Positions 43,115 through 54,900 of a DNA stretch of 64,000 nt are shown one piece after another. Source of the stretch: Blepharisma stoltei (lineage: Eukaryota; Ciliophora; Heterotrichea; Heterotrichida; Blepharismidae); NCBI GenBank assembly GCA_914767885.1, contig CAJZBQ010000020.1, positions 62,001 to 126,000 on the forward strand, in the 5' to 3' direction. A model generated the notes under the pieces. It was not told the origin of the DNA. It worked only from the letters and a program-made list of their open reading frames with translations, and did no database searches. The number at the start of each line of letters is the position of its first letter. The first letter of the stretch is position 1. Made by a program: the position numbers and the translations under genes.

Positions 43115-44238
43115 TTTATAATTAATAATCAATTGCAATCATTTTTAAAAAAATTATTTGCAAATTGAGTTTAATATTTTTATTTTTTTGATTGACCATT
43201 TTCATTTATTTTACTTTTTGATAATTTTGTTTAATTATATATTGTGAAATTTGAGACGATAGGAATTGATTAACCAATTTATATTGGTGAAATTGCTCTT
43301 AATATAGCAAATCTAATACAAGCGTTAAATATGCAGAATGGTTTAAAAGGCCTTAATTAATATTTTTTAAAAAATCAATAAGCTATTCTCGACTTTTTTC
43401 GCTATATCTCCTTCTGACTCTCTTTTAAATCTCTTCTCTTTCTCCATCCTATTACGAAAATCCTGAACTTTTCTTTTTGATGACATGAAGATTCTTTAAC
43501 AGTAGATTTAATTCTGAATTTGTAAAAAAATTGACTTTAAATTCACTAATTGATGCCAAGTATTTTCGGAAATGAGATTTCTAATAAATAAGTTAAATAT
43601 GAAGAATTTTATTAAATTTTCAAAATGTCTGATCCTCTCCAAAATTCACTTTTCTTTGAAAGTCGGACTGCAACTGCACAAATTCGATAAAACTCAAAAT
43701 GTCTTATAATCCTAATTCTCCTTTTAAATTTAATGAATATATAAATCAAAGTTTTTTTGATAAACTAGCAAGTACATAATTTTGATAACCATTTAATATC
43801 AAAAAATTCAGAAATTTATATAATTTGCTCTATTTTAAATAGAAGTTACAATTATAATACATTAAGCGAAGCTAGCGCATTGAATTGATAAGTTTTATAA
43901 AAATAAATTTGTATGAAAAATATAATAATTGTCATTAAATGATTTGTTCCAAATATAAAATGGAGAAAGTAAGAAGAGTGATTAAAACAAAAAATTTCAA
44001 ACTTGCTGAAAAATTATCGTTTTATAGCCAAATAGCTAACAGAGCAATGATCTCAATGCCCTAATGCTCTCTGCTACTTCTTTTGAAACACTATTTTTAG
44101 GGAGCTGATATTTGTAAAGCTTGGAAAATTTCAAAGCCAAGCTCAGTTGAAAATTATCAATCTTTCAGCTCTATTAAATTCAGTGAAAGTCTTAGCTGTA
44201 TGTAATATGAGTTTAGCTAAATAAAGAAACGCTTTTGC

Positions 44239-44286
44239 TAACTCTCCCCCCTTCTTAACTAATGTTTTTTAATCATTCATGGGAGT
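44239..44286. mobile_element. 48-bp mini-MITE remnant
   Basis: TAACTCTCCCCCCTTCTTAA at the left and CATGGGAGTTA at the right keep the MITE's TA-bounded ends with almost no interior. Confidence 0.5.
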
Positions 44287-44867
44287 TACTTTTGCTATTA
44301 TAAAACTAGAAATTTATAAAATTTGTAATGGAAAATTTAATTTATTTATATAATTTATGTTTTAAGATGAAAATTAATTTTTATGAGAACGCATATATAT
44401 AATTCACTTGAGATTTTATTGTTAATTATTATATACTTAATTAAATCATTTATACTAAAACAATTTCTGCTCAATAATAATGGGGGCTAATTTTCTCTTT
44501 CCAGCAGTTTTCTTACTAGCCCAGAGAATTGAGCAAAAATTTAGCTTAATCAAGAAGCAAGAGAAAAATAGAAAGAGAAAGGAAAAATATTCTAAAAGCA
44601 CTAACTCTCTTCCCTTGATTAGAGAACAAAACTATAATTGAAATTTAATAAAAAAAATGATATAATTTTTATATTAACCAGCCCTAACTACTAAAACCCC
44701 TTCTTGTTTCTAATTGGAGTCAGAAGAATTATTTTAGAATCTCTTTGAGTCTTCATGGATAAAATTAGATATAGAATTTCAAACCCAGCATCCCTTCTTA
44801 ATATGCAAACACAAATTTAGCTATAAAAAATTTCATTCCTATCTTTATGCTGTACAAAGAGTTTTAT

Positions 44868-45238
44868 TACTCCCCCCCCCCCTCCGTGAGTGAACAAAAC
44901 CATTAGAAAAATCGCTATTTTTTGCCCAAAAACCCACCCTCTGTGAGTGAACAAAAATTTTTTATGGAAAAAAAATTTGATATATAAATGATAATTAGTA
45001 TAATGAAATCTAGAGCTAATTCTATTTAATTTTAAACGAATTGCTTTTTAAAACATAAATTTTATAAATTTAAATAATATTTGCTTTCCAATTTTTGCGA
45101 ATTAGGATTTTTTTTAAATTTCGAAAAAAAATATTTTTTAGAAAATTTATATATAAATTTTTTTAAAAAAAAAAAAATTAACCTCCCTCCGTGAGTGAAC
45201 AAAATTTTTTTGTTCACTCACGGAGGGGGGGGGGAAGT
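44868..45238 (+). mobile_element. MITE, 371 bp, intergenic
   Basis: TA-bounded, left end CTCCCCCCCCCCCTCCGTGA, right end ACTCACGGAGGGGGGGGGGA. The same four-motif architecture as the copy at 38526. Confidence 0.92.
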
Positions 45239-45500
45239 TAGATTAATTGTTTAAATAATGAAAAAATTAATTTTATATAATTAACAGGATACCCTTTAAA
45301 TTATCACCTAACGAATGACTAACCTACAAAAAATCAGAAGTTCTAGCCTCATAATCTGCTGCTTAGAGTGAACTTAAATTTAAATATGGCGTATTATAAC
45401 GATTCCTTCAAAATAATGTGCATCACTTTCATAACGTGCGTACATTTTAAACACAATTTGACCGTTAGGCCATAACATATAATAAATTATTTCCAATAGC

Positions 45501-47033
45501 ATGAATACTCATTCGCTTGACCTATACTCAAACAAGGAAAACCAGATCTCCAAAAAGACTCCAAGAGTTGCAGAAAACCGGTTCAGATCCTTTGGCCATG
45601 ATATTACCAATATAACTCTTCGCCCTCTTGATATTGACAGCCAAGATTCTTTTGATCCCCAACGGCTTGGCTATTATGCTCACGATATTTTTAACTATCT
45701 TCAATCAATTGAAAAATGGTGCATGATTTTTGCATTTTTTTTACAGTTTTCCCAAAATAAATTAATAATAAATTATCGTTTATATGCTGATTTTTGAACT
45801 TTACCACCTAAATGTGGAATCTTTTCCACATATGAAGCCCTTTTGATTTCACATGTGGAATCATCTTTTCACACGCGGAAAAGATTCCACATTTATGTGG
45901 TAATGTTCAAAAATCAGCAAATAACGATATCATATAAAATTAGCCGAAAAATTATATATTCCGAGAGAAGGCTATATGAGACGACAGCATGAGATTAACG
46001 AAGGAATGAGAGCAATCTTAATAGACTGGGTCATAGAAGTCCACCTGAAATTTAAGCTTCTTCCAGAAACGCTTTATTTAGCAGTCAATTTAATTGACAG
46101 ATATCTAGAAATTGTGAATGTTAGCACCTCGATTTTGCAGTTAATTGGAGTTTCTGCACTTTTGATAGCTTGCAAATATGAGGAAATTTATTTTCCAGAT
46201 ATAAAAGATTTAGCAAAAATAACAGATGACACCTATACAAAAGCAGAAATTTTAGAAATGGAAGCGAAAATCCTCAGCACGCTGCAATATAACATTACAA
46301 CGCCCAGCTCATTTAGGTTCTTAGAACGCTATTCCAGGCTATGTGAGTTTGAGGAAAAAGATTTCCATTTCGCACAGTATCTTATAGAGATGACACTTAT
46401 GGAGTACAAAATGATCAAATTTTCTCCTTCTATTATAGCTATATCAGCAGTTTATTTAACAAATAAGCTGAATGATGTAAAAGATCTATTACCAAGTGCA
46501 TTGATTGAGCAAACTAAATACAGCAAACAAGATTTAAAGGCTTGTACAAAAGAACTGCAGCTATGTCTGCAAAATATCAAGCATGCTCAGCAACATGCCT
46601 TAGTGAAAAAATTTTCACTGCCAAGATTTAGTGAAGTTGCCAAGTCTGTAAACTTACTCCCCCCCTCCGTGAGTGAACAAAACCATTAGAAAAATCGCCA
46701 TTTTTTGCCCAAAAACCCCCGTGACTGAACAAAAAATTTTTTATGGAAAAAAAAATTGATATATAAGTGATAATTAGTACAATGAAATCTCGAGCTAATT
46801 ATATTTAATTTTAAACAAATTACGTTTTAAAACATAAATTTTATAATAAATCAATATTTGCTTTCCAATTTTTGCAAATTAGGATTTTTTTTAAATTTCG
46901 AAGAAAAAAAAAATTCTATAAAATTTATATATAAATTTTTTAAAAAAAAAAACAAATGAACCCCTCCGTGAGTGAACAAAATTTTTTTTGTTCACTCACG
47001 GAGGGGGGGTGGGAGTTAGGGACTTACTTATAA
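45501..47033 (+). CDS. B-type (mitotic) cyclin, two inserts
   Basis: Activates a cyclin-dependent kinase at G2/M. The cyclin box has INEGMRAILIDWVIEVHLKF, LPETLYLAVNLIDRYL, LIGVSALLIACKYEEIYFPD and the second fold with LERYSRLCEFEEKDFHFAQY. No destruction box was confidently found (RPLDIDSQD is not a match). Removing 45718..45940 gives SIEKLAEKLYIPREGYMRRQ. Removing the MITE 46655..47016 gives SVNLGTYL and TAA; the product is 315 residues. The N-terminal 75 residues are low-complexity with NKENQISKKTPR. Confidence 0.9.
45718..45940. mobile_element. Hairpin insert, 223 bp, in the cyclin; left border lacks TA
   Basis: Contains long inverted arms (GCTGATTTTTGAAC...GTGGAATCTTTTCC and their inverse). 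Frame continuity needs removal between two AAAAT repeats (45713..45717 and 45936..45940). No TA lies at the left junction. Confidence 0.75.
46655..47016 (+). mobile_element. MITE, 362 bp, near the cyclin stop codon
   Basis: TA-bounded, with left end CTCCCCCCCTCCGTGAGTGA and inverse right end. Excision replaces a read-through tail by LGTYL and TAA. Confidence 0.92.
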
Positions 47034-47115
47034 ATTTATTTTAAAATTATATATGAAAAGACTTTTTACTAAACTGATACTAGAATTATTATTTATTGTA
47101 TAAATAAAAGCTAAT

Positions 47116-48326
47116 TTATTCATCACCCAATTTCAATCCACAATTCATGCAAAACTTAGCACTAATAGGGCAAATTGATTTACAGTTTTTACAGGGCTCT
47201 TCTCGGGCATTTCCTTTTTCATATCTATGCAGTCTTAATGTTGATGCTTCTTTAATCAGATGTGCATTTTTCAACTGGCCATTAGTCGGATTATATTTTG
47301 GGCAAGGAGTTTCTGACAATACCCTAAACCGCTTTATTTTTGATAATTCTTTAGAGTAATCTTTAACATGTTTTTCAAGTCCTTTAGAATCAAAAATCTT
47401 TGAGCAATGAGAGCATTGGATTGGGAAAGCAAAAGAATCTTGCCTTCGAGTTTTTATTGTACATTGGCCACTTAGTTCAGGTGAATTTCTCATAACTGGA
47501 GGAATCGAAGTTTTTTTTACAGTAAATTCATTTGGAGTGTCAGCTAATGAAAAATTAAAATATCCTTGAAAATTTTCGTCTTTCAGTGGAGAAGCATCAA
47601 GAGAATTTATTTTTTTATTATGTTTTTTTTGCCTTATTTTTATAGTCGGCAAACATAAATCAGATGGAACTCGCATTAGCTGTTTCGGCTTGTTTATAAT
47701 ATTTTTGCAAATTGCTATATGTCTTTCAGCTGAAACTGGTGCGAATTTTCTAAGGCAGGTTGGGCACTGTATATAGTCATCATATAAAACACTGGGTGGT
47801 TTTAGACTATTTAAATCTTTGCCTTTTTCTCCGAAGGACTTCACCTTCCTTTCATATCCGATAGAATTTAAAAAATTTTCATGCAGTTTGAATCACTTCT
47901 TGTCGTTAAATTTCGAGGTCAAAGTGATTTTTTTCTGGTTTTGGAGGACTTTTGAATTGTCAAAATCCAGCATAGGGAGACGTTTTCGCTTCATATCAAA
48001 TTGAGGTCGTTTTATAGACGAAAATTCGCAAGCGGACTCGTGTTTTGAAATCCTGTCAGGTAAAAATTTTCTGTGGCAAAATTTACACGTGTCTCTAAGA
48101 TCATTTGTTGGGGTAAAGTCAGTGAAAGTTTCTGTGCTGCCTATGGGACTTAATGAGTCTCTTCTAGTAAGTGCACAATGGTGGCTTATGTGGCCTTCAT
48201 ATTCGTCCTGAGATAAAAGCTGTGAGCAATTTGCACAAGACGCAACTCAATCTTCTAAGGAGCTAAGTAATTTTCTTACAATATATTTTCTGTTGAGTTA
48301 GAAGGTGCAAGTGTGGTAATCTCCAT
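47116..48326 (-). CDS. C2HC-type zinc-finger protein (ZC2HC1-like), one 17-nt intron
   Basis: It starts MEITTLAPSNSTENIF; a 17-nt intron at 48263..48279 removes an in-frame TAA. Three or four Cx2C...H..C fingers follow: CANCSQLL...H...HC, CKFCHRKFLPDRISKHESAC, CPTCLRKFAPVSAERHIAIC, CSHCSKIFDSKGLEKH. It ends with a double zinc ribbon (CKNC, CPISAKFCMNCG). This RKF-x-HE pattern is that of ZC2HC1/FAM164 proteins, common in ciliated eukaryotes; their function is poorly known. 397 residues, TGA as Trp in two places. Confidence 0.8.
48263..48279 (-). other. 17-nt intron
   Basis: On the minus strand gtaagaaaattacttag, GT...AG. It removes the stop and brings the ATG-led exon into frame with the zinc-finger part. 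At 17 nt it is slightly longer than the modal heterotrich intron. Confidence 0.72.
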
Positions 48327-49277
48327 TTAATATTGACAATTCATTTTATGGAGTTAAGTAATGCCAAAATGCTCCTTTAACAAATTGAAGCTGAGATAAA
48401 TTTTTTTGGATAAATAGATGAAAATAAGGAAAAAATTATTTTACTAGATAGAAGAGAGGGAAATAGGAAGAGATAGAGGAAAAATTAAATAAGAAGGAAT
48501 TATGAGTTTTCAATAATTAAAATATAAATGCCTTCTGATATATTTGTCAATTATTTAAAGGTTTCATTGCATTGAGTTGAAGTTTTGTGGGAATGGCCGC
48601 TTAAAATGATGGAAAATTTGAAAGTTGTAATGGTAAATTTAAGATTAATTTGCAAGGTAATTTCTTTGATAGGATCTAAAAGTAATTAGAATTTAGGTAT
48701 TTTCTATTCAATTTTTCAAATTTTTTAAATTAGAGAAGTACCTGAATCATAATAGTAAATAAAAATAAAAAATCCAGAAACCAGACAAGAAATACACAAT
48801 TAGTATAATTTTTCATAATTTTAAAATACAATCACTAAGTTTCACAAATTTTTAATTGAATATCTTAAGTGCTTAAATACATGAAATATTCCTATTTCTT
48901 GCAAATTGCATATACATTTTCGTTTTTAACTAATAATTTTCAAAAATCTTAATCAAATAAATAAAATTCAAAAATTCTAAAAAGATTTAACTCTCAATAT
49001 TTAATAACTACATAAAGGAATAATTAAGTTTCAAATAGAAATTATTTTAATTAAAGCCTTTAAGTAATAATTCAGCTTTATTAAATTTAAAATGGAGAAA
49101 ATTGATTCAAAAACTTCGAAGCTATGAATTTAAAATATATTATAAAATTATCTACAAGAATTCATATCATTAAAGCATAACCCACCATAAGTATTATTTC
49201 CTAATATAAAGCCATGGTTTTTGCAATATATATATTTTCCAATTAATAAAAATTATTTCACTCTCTTATAATAAAAA
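48327..49277. other. 0.95-kb AT-rich intergenic region
   Basis: Lies between divergent genes (zinc finger on minus, channel on plus). It has no open frame and no MITE end. Confidence 0.5.
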
Positions 49278-51812
49278 ATGTTATCTAAAGCAAAAAGTCA
49301 CAATGAATCAATACATTCAAGCGGCTATGAGAGTGTTTCTCACATAGAAGAAGACGACGACGCTAGCCTATCATTGTCGTTTTCTTCCTTAAGAAGTTCG
49401 CATTCGCACTTGGTTTCAAAAGTCACCCTCCCTGAATTTATGTTTCATAAGTCAGGTTTTATGAGGGTAAAATGAGATATATTTATCATTATTGTAGTCT
49501 TATATAACACGTTCACTATCCCTTATATTTTAGGTTTTGCTATAGAAGAAATGGCAAACCCTTCAATTAAAGCTATTGGGCTTATTAATATGATAGTTTT
49601 TTCAGGTGATATAATAATGAATTTTAGAACCACTTATTATGACTCCACTTCCGGTGATGAAGTGTTTGACACTAAAGAAATAGCTATTAACTATTTAAAA
49701 AATAGGCTTGTTTTTGATATACTAGCTGCTTTACCTTCAGAATATTTTTATGACATTCCTGCATTTACACTGTTCAAGCTTACAAAACTAGAAAGGATCC
49801 TTAAAGTTACCAATGATTTGATGTTCATGAAAATGACTGAATGGATTAAGCTTTTTATTAGATTTTGCACAATTTTGTTATGGCTTGGTATTTATCTTCA
49901 TCTTTTAGCTTGCTTTTGGTTTTATTTAGTAAATGAACAAGATGATAGTCACTCTTGGGTGCCGCCTTGCCTTTCTCTAGACTCTAACTTAAAATATCTA
50001 TATGAGTCTCCCAATTATTTTAAATACTCCCAGGCCTTATATGCGATGGTTTTTGCATATTCTGGGATTGAATTTTGGCCTCGCACAACCCTTCAATATG
50101 CAATAGGTGGAATTCTAGTACTAGTCGGCTCAATCATTACTGCTGTCGTCTTCGGTCAAATTTCAGTCATCATGGCAAGCTTGACCCGAGAATCCCAAAG
50201 ACTAAGCGACCTACACGATGTTGTTAATACCGCAATGAGAAACATGAAGTTGCCTGATGAGCTCCAAATGAAAATCACTGACTATTTAACCTCCTCATTC
50301 AAAATTTTAGACCAGCAAGAAAGCTACGAAGATTTTTCAAAATTAATTCCCCCTAGTAAAAAACAAAAAATCAGTGCGTGTTTATTTGAAAAAGTTTTTA
50401 GGGAAAGTGAGTTTTTTGAAGGAAATTCACAATTGATAAAATTTGTTTTGCAAAAATTAGATAGTCAGTTTTTTCAGCCGGAATATTCTGTTGTAAATCA
50501 GTTTGATACTGAGGATTGCATTTATTTTGTAGGGATGGGGTCTTGTGAAGTAGAAGTCTTAGATGAGTATAAAAATTCACATTCTGTCAGAATATTGGAA
50601 CCAGGCTCTTATTTTGGAGAAGTTTCAGCGCTTTATAAGACACCTAGAACTGCAAGTGTTAAAACTCGGACTTATTCTACCCTTGCTGTTATAACAAAAC
50701 CTATTCTTGGTGAACTTTTAAAAAAATTCCCTGAAGTAAAGCAAACTTTTTTGAACTCAGTTTCCACTTATAAAGATAATTATAAGTCCTTCCTAAAGCG
50801 AACCTTAGCTAGAGTCCCATATTTTGATAACATCTCACCAAGAGCAGCAGACCATTTAATTTATTCCCTTGATGTCGAAAACTATGCCCCAAACTCATAC
50901 CTTTTCCAACAAGGCCAAACTATTGATAAAGCATTTTTAATTTTAGAAGGAAAAGTCCAGATAATTTTTGTCGTTTTTGATAGTAACCTTACATATATTT
51001 TGAAAAATAAACATAGGCATTCTTCAGTTTATGGTGGAGAAAATTTAGGATTAAGCTCAAGAAGTAAAAAAAGCAACTCAGGGTATGGGAATTTAAAAGG
51101 AGTCAAAATAGTTATAGATGAGCTAGGCATGGGAAGTGTGTTATGCTCCAGGCATTTATTAATGCAATATCCAGCTACAGTTATTTGTAGAGTTATTGAG
51201 CCTACAAGGGTTATGGTAATTACAAATCCTGATCTTGAAGACTTATTGGTAGATTTTCCAAAATTGAAGAGGAAAATAGAAGCTCAAAAAATTGAAATGC
51301 AAGTTTGGGATAATTTCAGGCAAGAGTACCTAAGAAAACAAATCCCATTAGACTATTCCAAATGCTTTAAATACGACAAAACTGCCAACCGAAAAGCTTG
51401 GAAATCCAAAATCAAAGTAAAAAATGAAGTGATTAAGCTTATAATGAAAAAGCGAAATAGAAAAAACACCAAAGTCACTAGCAGCGTCAAAGCTATGGTC
51501 GAAAAAATCCGAGCTATTGTGACTGCTGAAGAAAAAGGCCATACTGCGATAGCCCTGAAAATTTCAAAAGGAGAAATCCCACCTGAAGCGTTAGAAGTGA
51601 TTGACTTTTTAGACTCAGAAAAAATCACAAACCCAGTTTTAACCCAATTTGCGATAAAAACCAAAGAACTGTCAAAAGTTGTAGGCACACTTTCTCACAA
51701 GATGAGCTCAATGAATGAAAAATTAATAAATGTAGAAACTGCATGCGACGATATTGGTAGAAAAATAAGCAGACTGCAGGAGACTACCAAAGCGTTAGAG
51801 CTATCTTTATAA
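49278..51812 (+). CDS. Six-TM channel with two cyclic-nucleotide-binding domains and an unusual pore
   Basis: 844 residues, one Trp TGA after GFMRVK. S1-S3 precede S4-like FTLFKLTKLERILKVTNDL, which has few positive charges; S5 is WIKLFIRFCTILLWLGIYLH. The pore helix is followed by MVFAYSGIEFWPRTT where K+ channels have TVGYGD. S6 is GGILVLVGSIITAVVFGQIS, then a C-linker. The first CNBD (residues about 390-500) has the phosphate cassette GSYFGEVSALYKTPRTASVK. The second (about 540-670) is more degenerate. The fold is that of EAG/CNG/HCN-type channels, but ion selectivity cannot be predicted from this filter. No IES. Confidence 0.88.
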
Positions 51813-51902
51813 AGTGATTATTAAGATTAAGTAGTTGTAAGCCATAAACAGCTTATTTTATATAAAAATGCCATTAAATTGTAGTAGAAAATTAAGCTTA
51901 AT

Positions 51903-54900
51903 TTAGCGTAGAATATCTTTAATCGATAATATTTGTTGTAATGCTACGTCCTTTGGAATTTTATTGTTCATTGCAGTGACAGTTTCAAATACTTTTAGCA
52001 AGCCAGCAATAAGTGTGCTTGATATGATTATATTGCTAACCATATCACGCATTTCGAATGTAATAGTTTCGCCAACTTTTAAAAACTTGCAATGCTTGAT
52101 TTGTTTTAACTTGAGACCGGCTTTCTTTTCACCTTCTATGAAGAGTAAAACTCTGACAGAAGTGATGAGGATCATAACGTCGTTTAAGTCTTCAAAGTTT
52201 TGGTACATTACAAGTCTTTCCCATTTATTCTTGATATTTGTTCTTAAAAATTCTTGGTTATTTTGTTTTAAATATTGATTAAATAACTATAAAATAAAGC
52301 AGCAAAAAAAAAATAAATATTTTTTAAAAATAAATTAATAAAAATTCTTGGGCTTGTGCAATCTCATGGTTATATTTTTCAACAACCATAGTTGTTGAAA
52401 ATTGCCTTGGAAATCTTGATCTCCCATGCAGACGTTGCTTATTTTTATCATCCCACGCCGTAGAATTTGCTACACCTGATGATACAGAAGTCCCAAAATG
52501 CAAAATCGCTGAAAATGGCGCAGAAATTGCCCCAAACAGCCCAATTCCGACCCCTTTGATAAATCCTTTTGCGCCTTGTTTTTTCGCCCCTTTGAATGGT
52601 TTTGTAAAAATCCCAGTCACCCCTTCACCCAAATCTTTAACTCCTCCTACAACTCCATAAAACGTCCCAGTGACCACATTTCTTGTTTCTTTAATTCTAT
52701 CAGCCCCTTCTTCATCTCCACTGACATTTTTGAGAACTCCATACAAGCTTCCTGTTATTTTTGAAATGCTCCCAAACCCTCCTGTAACCACCCCTCCTAC
52801 TAGGCCTTTTACGCCTTTTCCTACCCCTTTCACAAACTCTTTAGGGTTTTTTAATAGTCCTTTATAAGGTTCACTAATGAACTGGTAGACTCCTTTTCCA
52901 AGTTTATCGATCAGCTGCACAGGATTTCCTATTAAATCGCTTGATCCGAGAATTTTGTAGAGCTGGTAAAGTCCTTGTTTTACGTAATGGGTAATGATTT
53001 TTCGTTGGAGGTCTGGGATGGTACTGAAAACGTCGTTCATTTTTAGCTGATTATGCTATTTTATACTATTTTTGATCTTTTTAATTTAAATATAAAAATC
53101 ATTAATTCATTAAAAAAAAATATAAGCTTGATAGGTGTTTCTGAAATATTAATGATCGCTCCTCCAACAGATGACAAAATTTGCCCAATCCCAAACATCT
53201 GCCTTGGATCATTTTCCATTTCAAACCTTTGTTTTGAGCTCTTAAAAGTCAAGTTTAAATGGAGGGATTCCAAATTCATTTCATTAATAAACACACTGTT
53301 TGCTTTTTGGTTAGGGATAAATGATAGCGATAAATTAGAAGGATCTAAATATTTATCTGTACTCACAGCAGACACAATGTATTCTTTTTAAAGATTTTGT
53401 GGTGTAATTCCTGCCTGTCATTACCATTCCTATATAAAATATAGCTTTATAATAAAACTTATATATTTTTTTTTATTTAAAAACTTATACATAGTATTAG
53501 ACCTCATCATCGAGGGCTCTGCTATAGAATCCATCAAACTGCGCAGCACAGACAGCGACATTCTTACTACAGGCTGATCTAATTGGATTTTAAACTCTTG
53601 CAAACACAGCCTTACATTATAAAATTGATCTAAAATCACGCTTTCTGTCAGTGGATTGCTTACTTTACTGCCCCTTTTTATTGGAACTAAATATTCATTT
53701 TTTGGGTCTTTAAATTGTAACCAAAATTTTATAATATTTTTATATAAATTGTTTAATTCAGGGAGTGAATTATAATGCCGCGCTTAAACAGCTAGTACTG
53801 AATCTATCATTTTTGAATTAATTCTTTATAAATATAAATTAAGTTCATACATTCTATATTGTTTAATTGTAATTTTTTTATTATGAAAAAAATAATTAAC
53901 CCTTTGAAATTGTAACAGAATATTTTTTGTCCCAGTTAAAAAAGGTAGGGAAAGTTAGAGTTTTTCTACTAAAATCAAGCTGGAAAAATGGCACCACTTC
54001 TTCAGGGATTGGCAATGGGGAAAAAATGACAGAAAATTGCTTTCCTCGAGCTATCATATTATCATTACATTACATTACATTATGTAGACGGGCTCGCGCC
54101 CTTAATTCTAACGCAATCACCGAAGATCCCTTGTGGGATTCAACTGCTTTGCGACCTTCCTTCCGTTGGGTCTCCTCCTTGTCTCTTGCAAAAGACTCCA
54201 GTCTTGAATGGGCAGTCTAAGGGTTTGTGCGACCTCCTGAGGCTGAGGGAATACGAAATTGGCCTTTCGAAATTCCAAAAAATGGAATTTCTGGTAGCCT
54301 ATCGGCAAAAGGATTAAGTCCAGGTCCAGGGAAGTAACGCTCAGTTTCACGCTAGGCAGTTGCCCGATCGGTCTAGGTATTGCCTGTAGACTTTGCTGGG
54401 CTTGCCCTTTCCAAACCTGAACCTTCCTTTTTTTCTTCGAGGTTAAAACCAGTCTCGAAATTGGACTTGGACTAGGTTCTGCCTCCTGCAGAATTGTTTA
54501 CCATAGCATTGCTGTCCTTTTCAAGGCTAGAAAAACCTTGCCGGATATAATTAAAATATGTGTCGAGGATGTATGGCCGTGAGGCCATACCTAGACGAAG
54601 ACCCCATATTTTAATTATGCTATCATATTATCAATTTGGAAATTTCCAAGCTTATAGTAGAATTTAAGTATTTGTTCAAGCTTAGAAGAAATCATAGACT
54701 GCTTTACCTTGGCAAAAATGGTGATTTTATCAAAACTTATATAAAAAATCTCAGCAGGGGCATCAGTTATTAACGAAATCCCAACCCTTTTCAGTTCAAT
54801 TTTAGCTTGGAAATTAAAAAGTTTAGTAGATGCCCTATACTTGTGTAAAGGATTTGTGATGCTTTTTATAAACTCATCATTCCCTTCTTTAAAAATCTTA

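Larger units (their letters stand above)
43115..45500. other. 2.4-kb intergenic region with MITEs
   Basis: No coding sequence was recognised. It holds a full MITE (44868..45238), a 48-bp mini copy (44239..44286) and a possible decayed end near 44600-44640 (TAACTCTCTTCCCTTGATTA). Confidence 0.55.

Noticed and set aside
45713-45745. A conventional 28-nt intron GTGCATG...TTTACAG at the cyclin insert
   Set aside because: The resulting join does not restore the cyclin frame, and the length is unlike other introns here.
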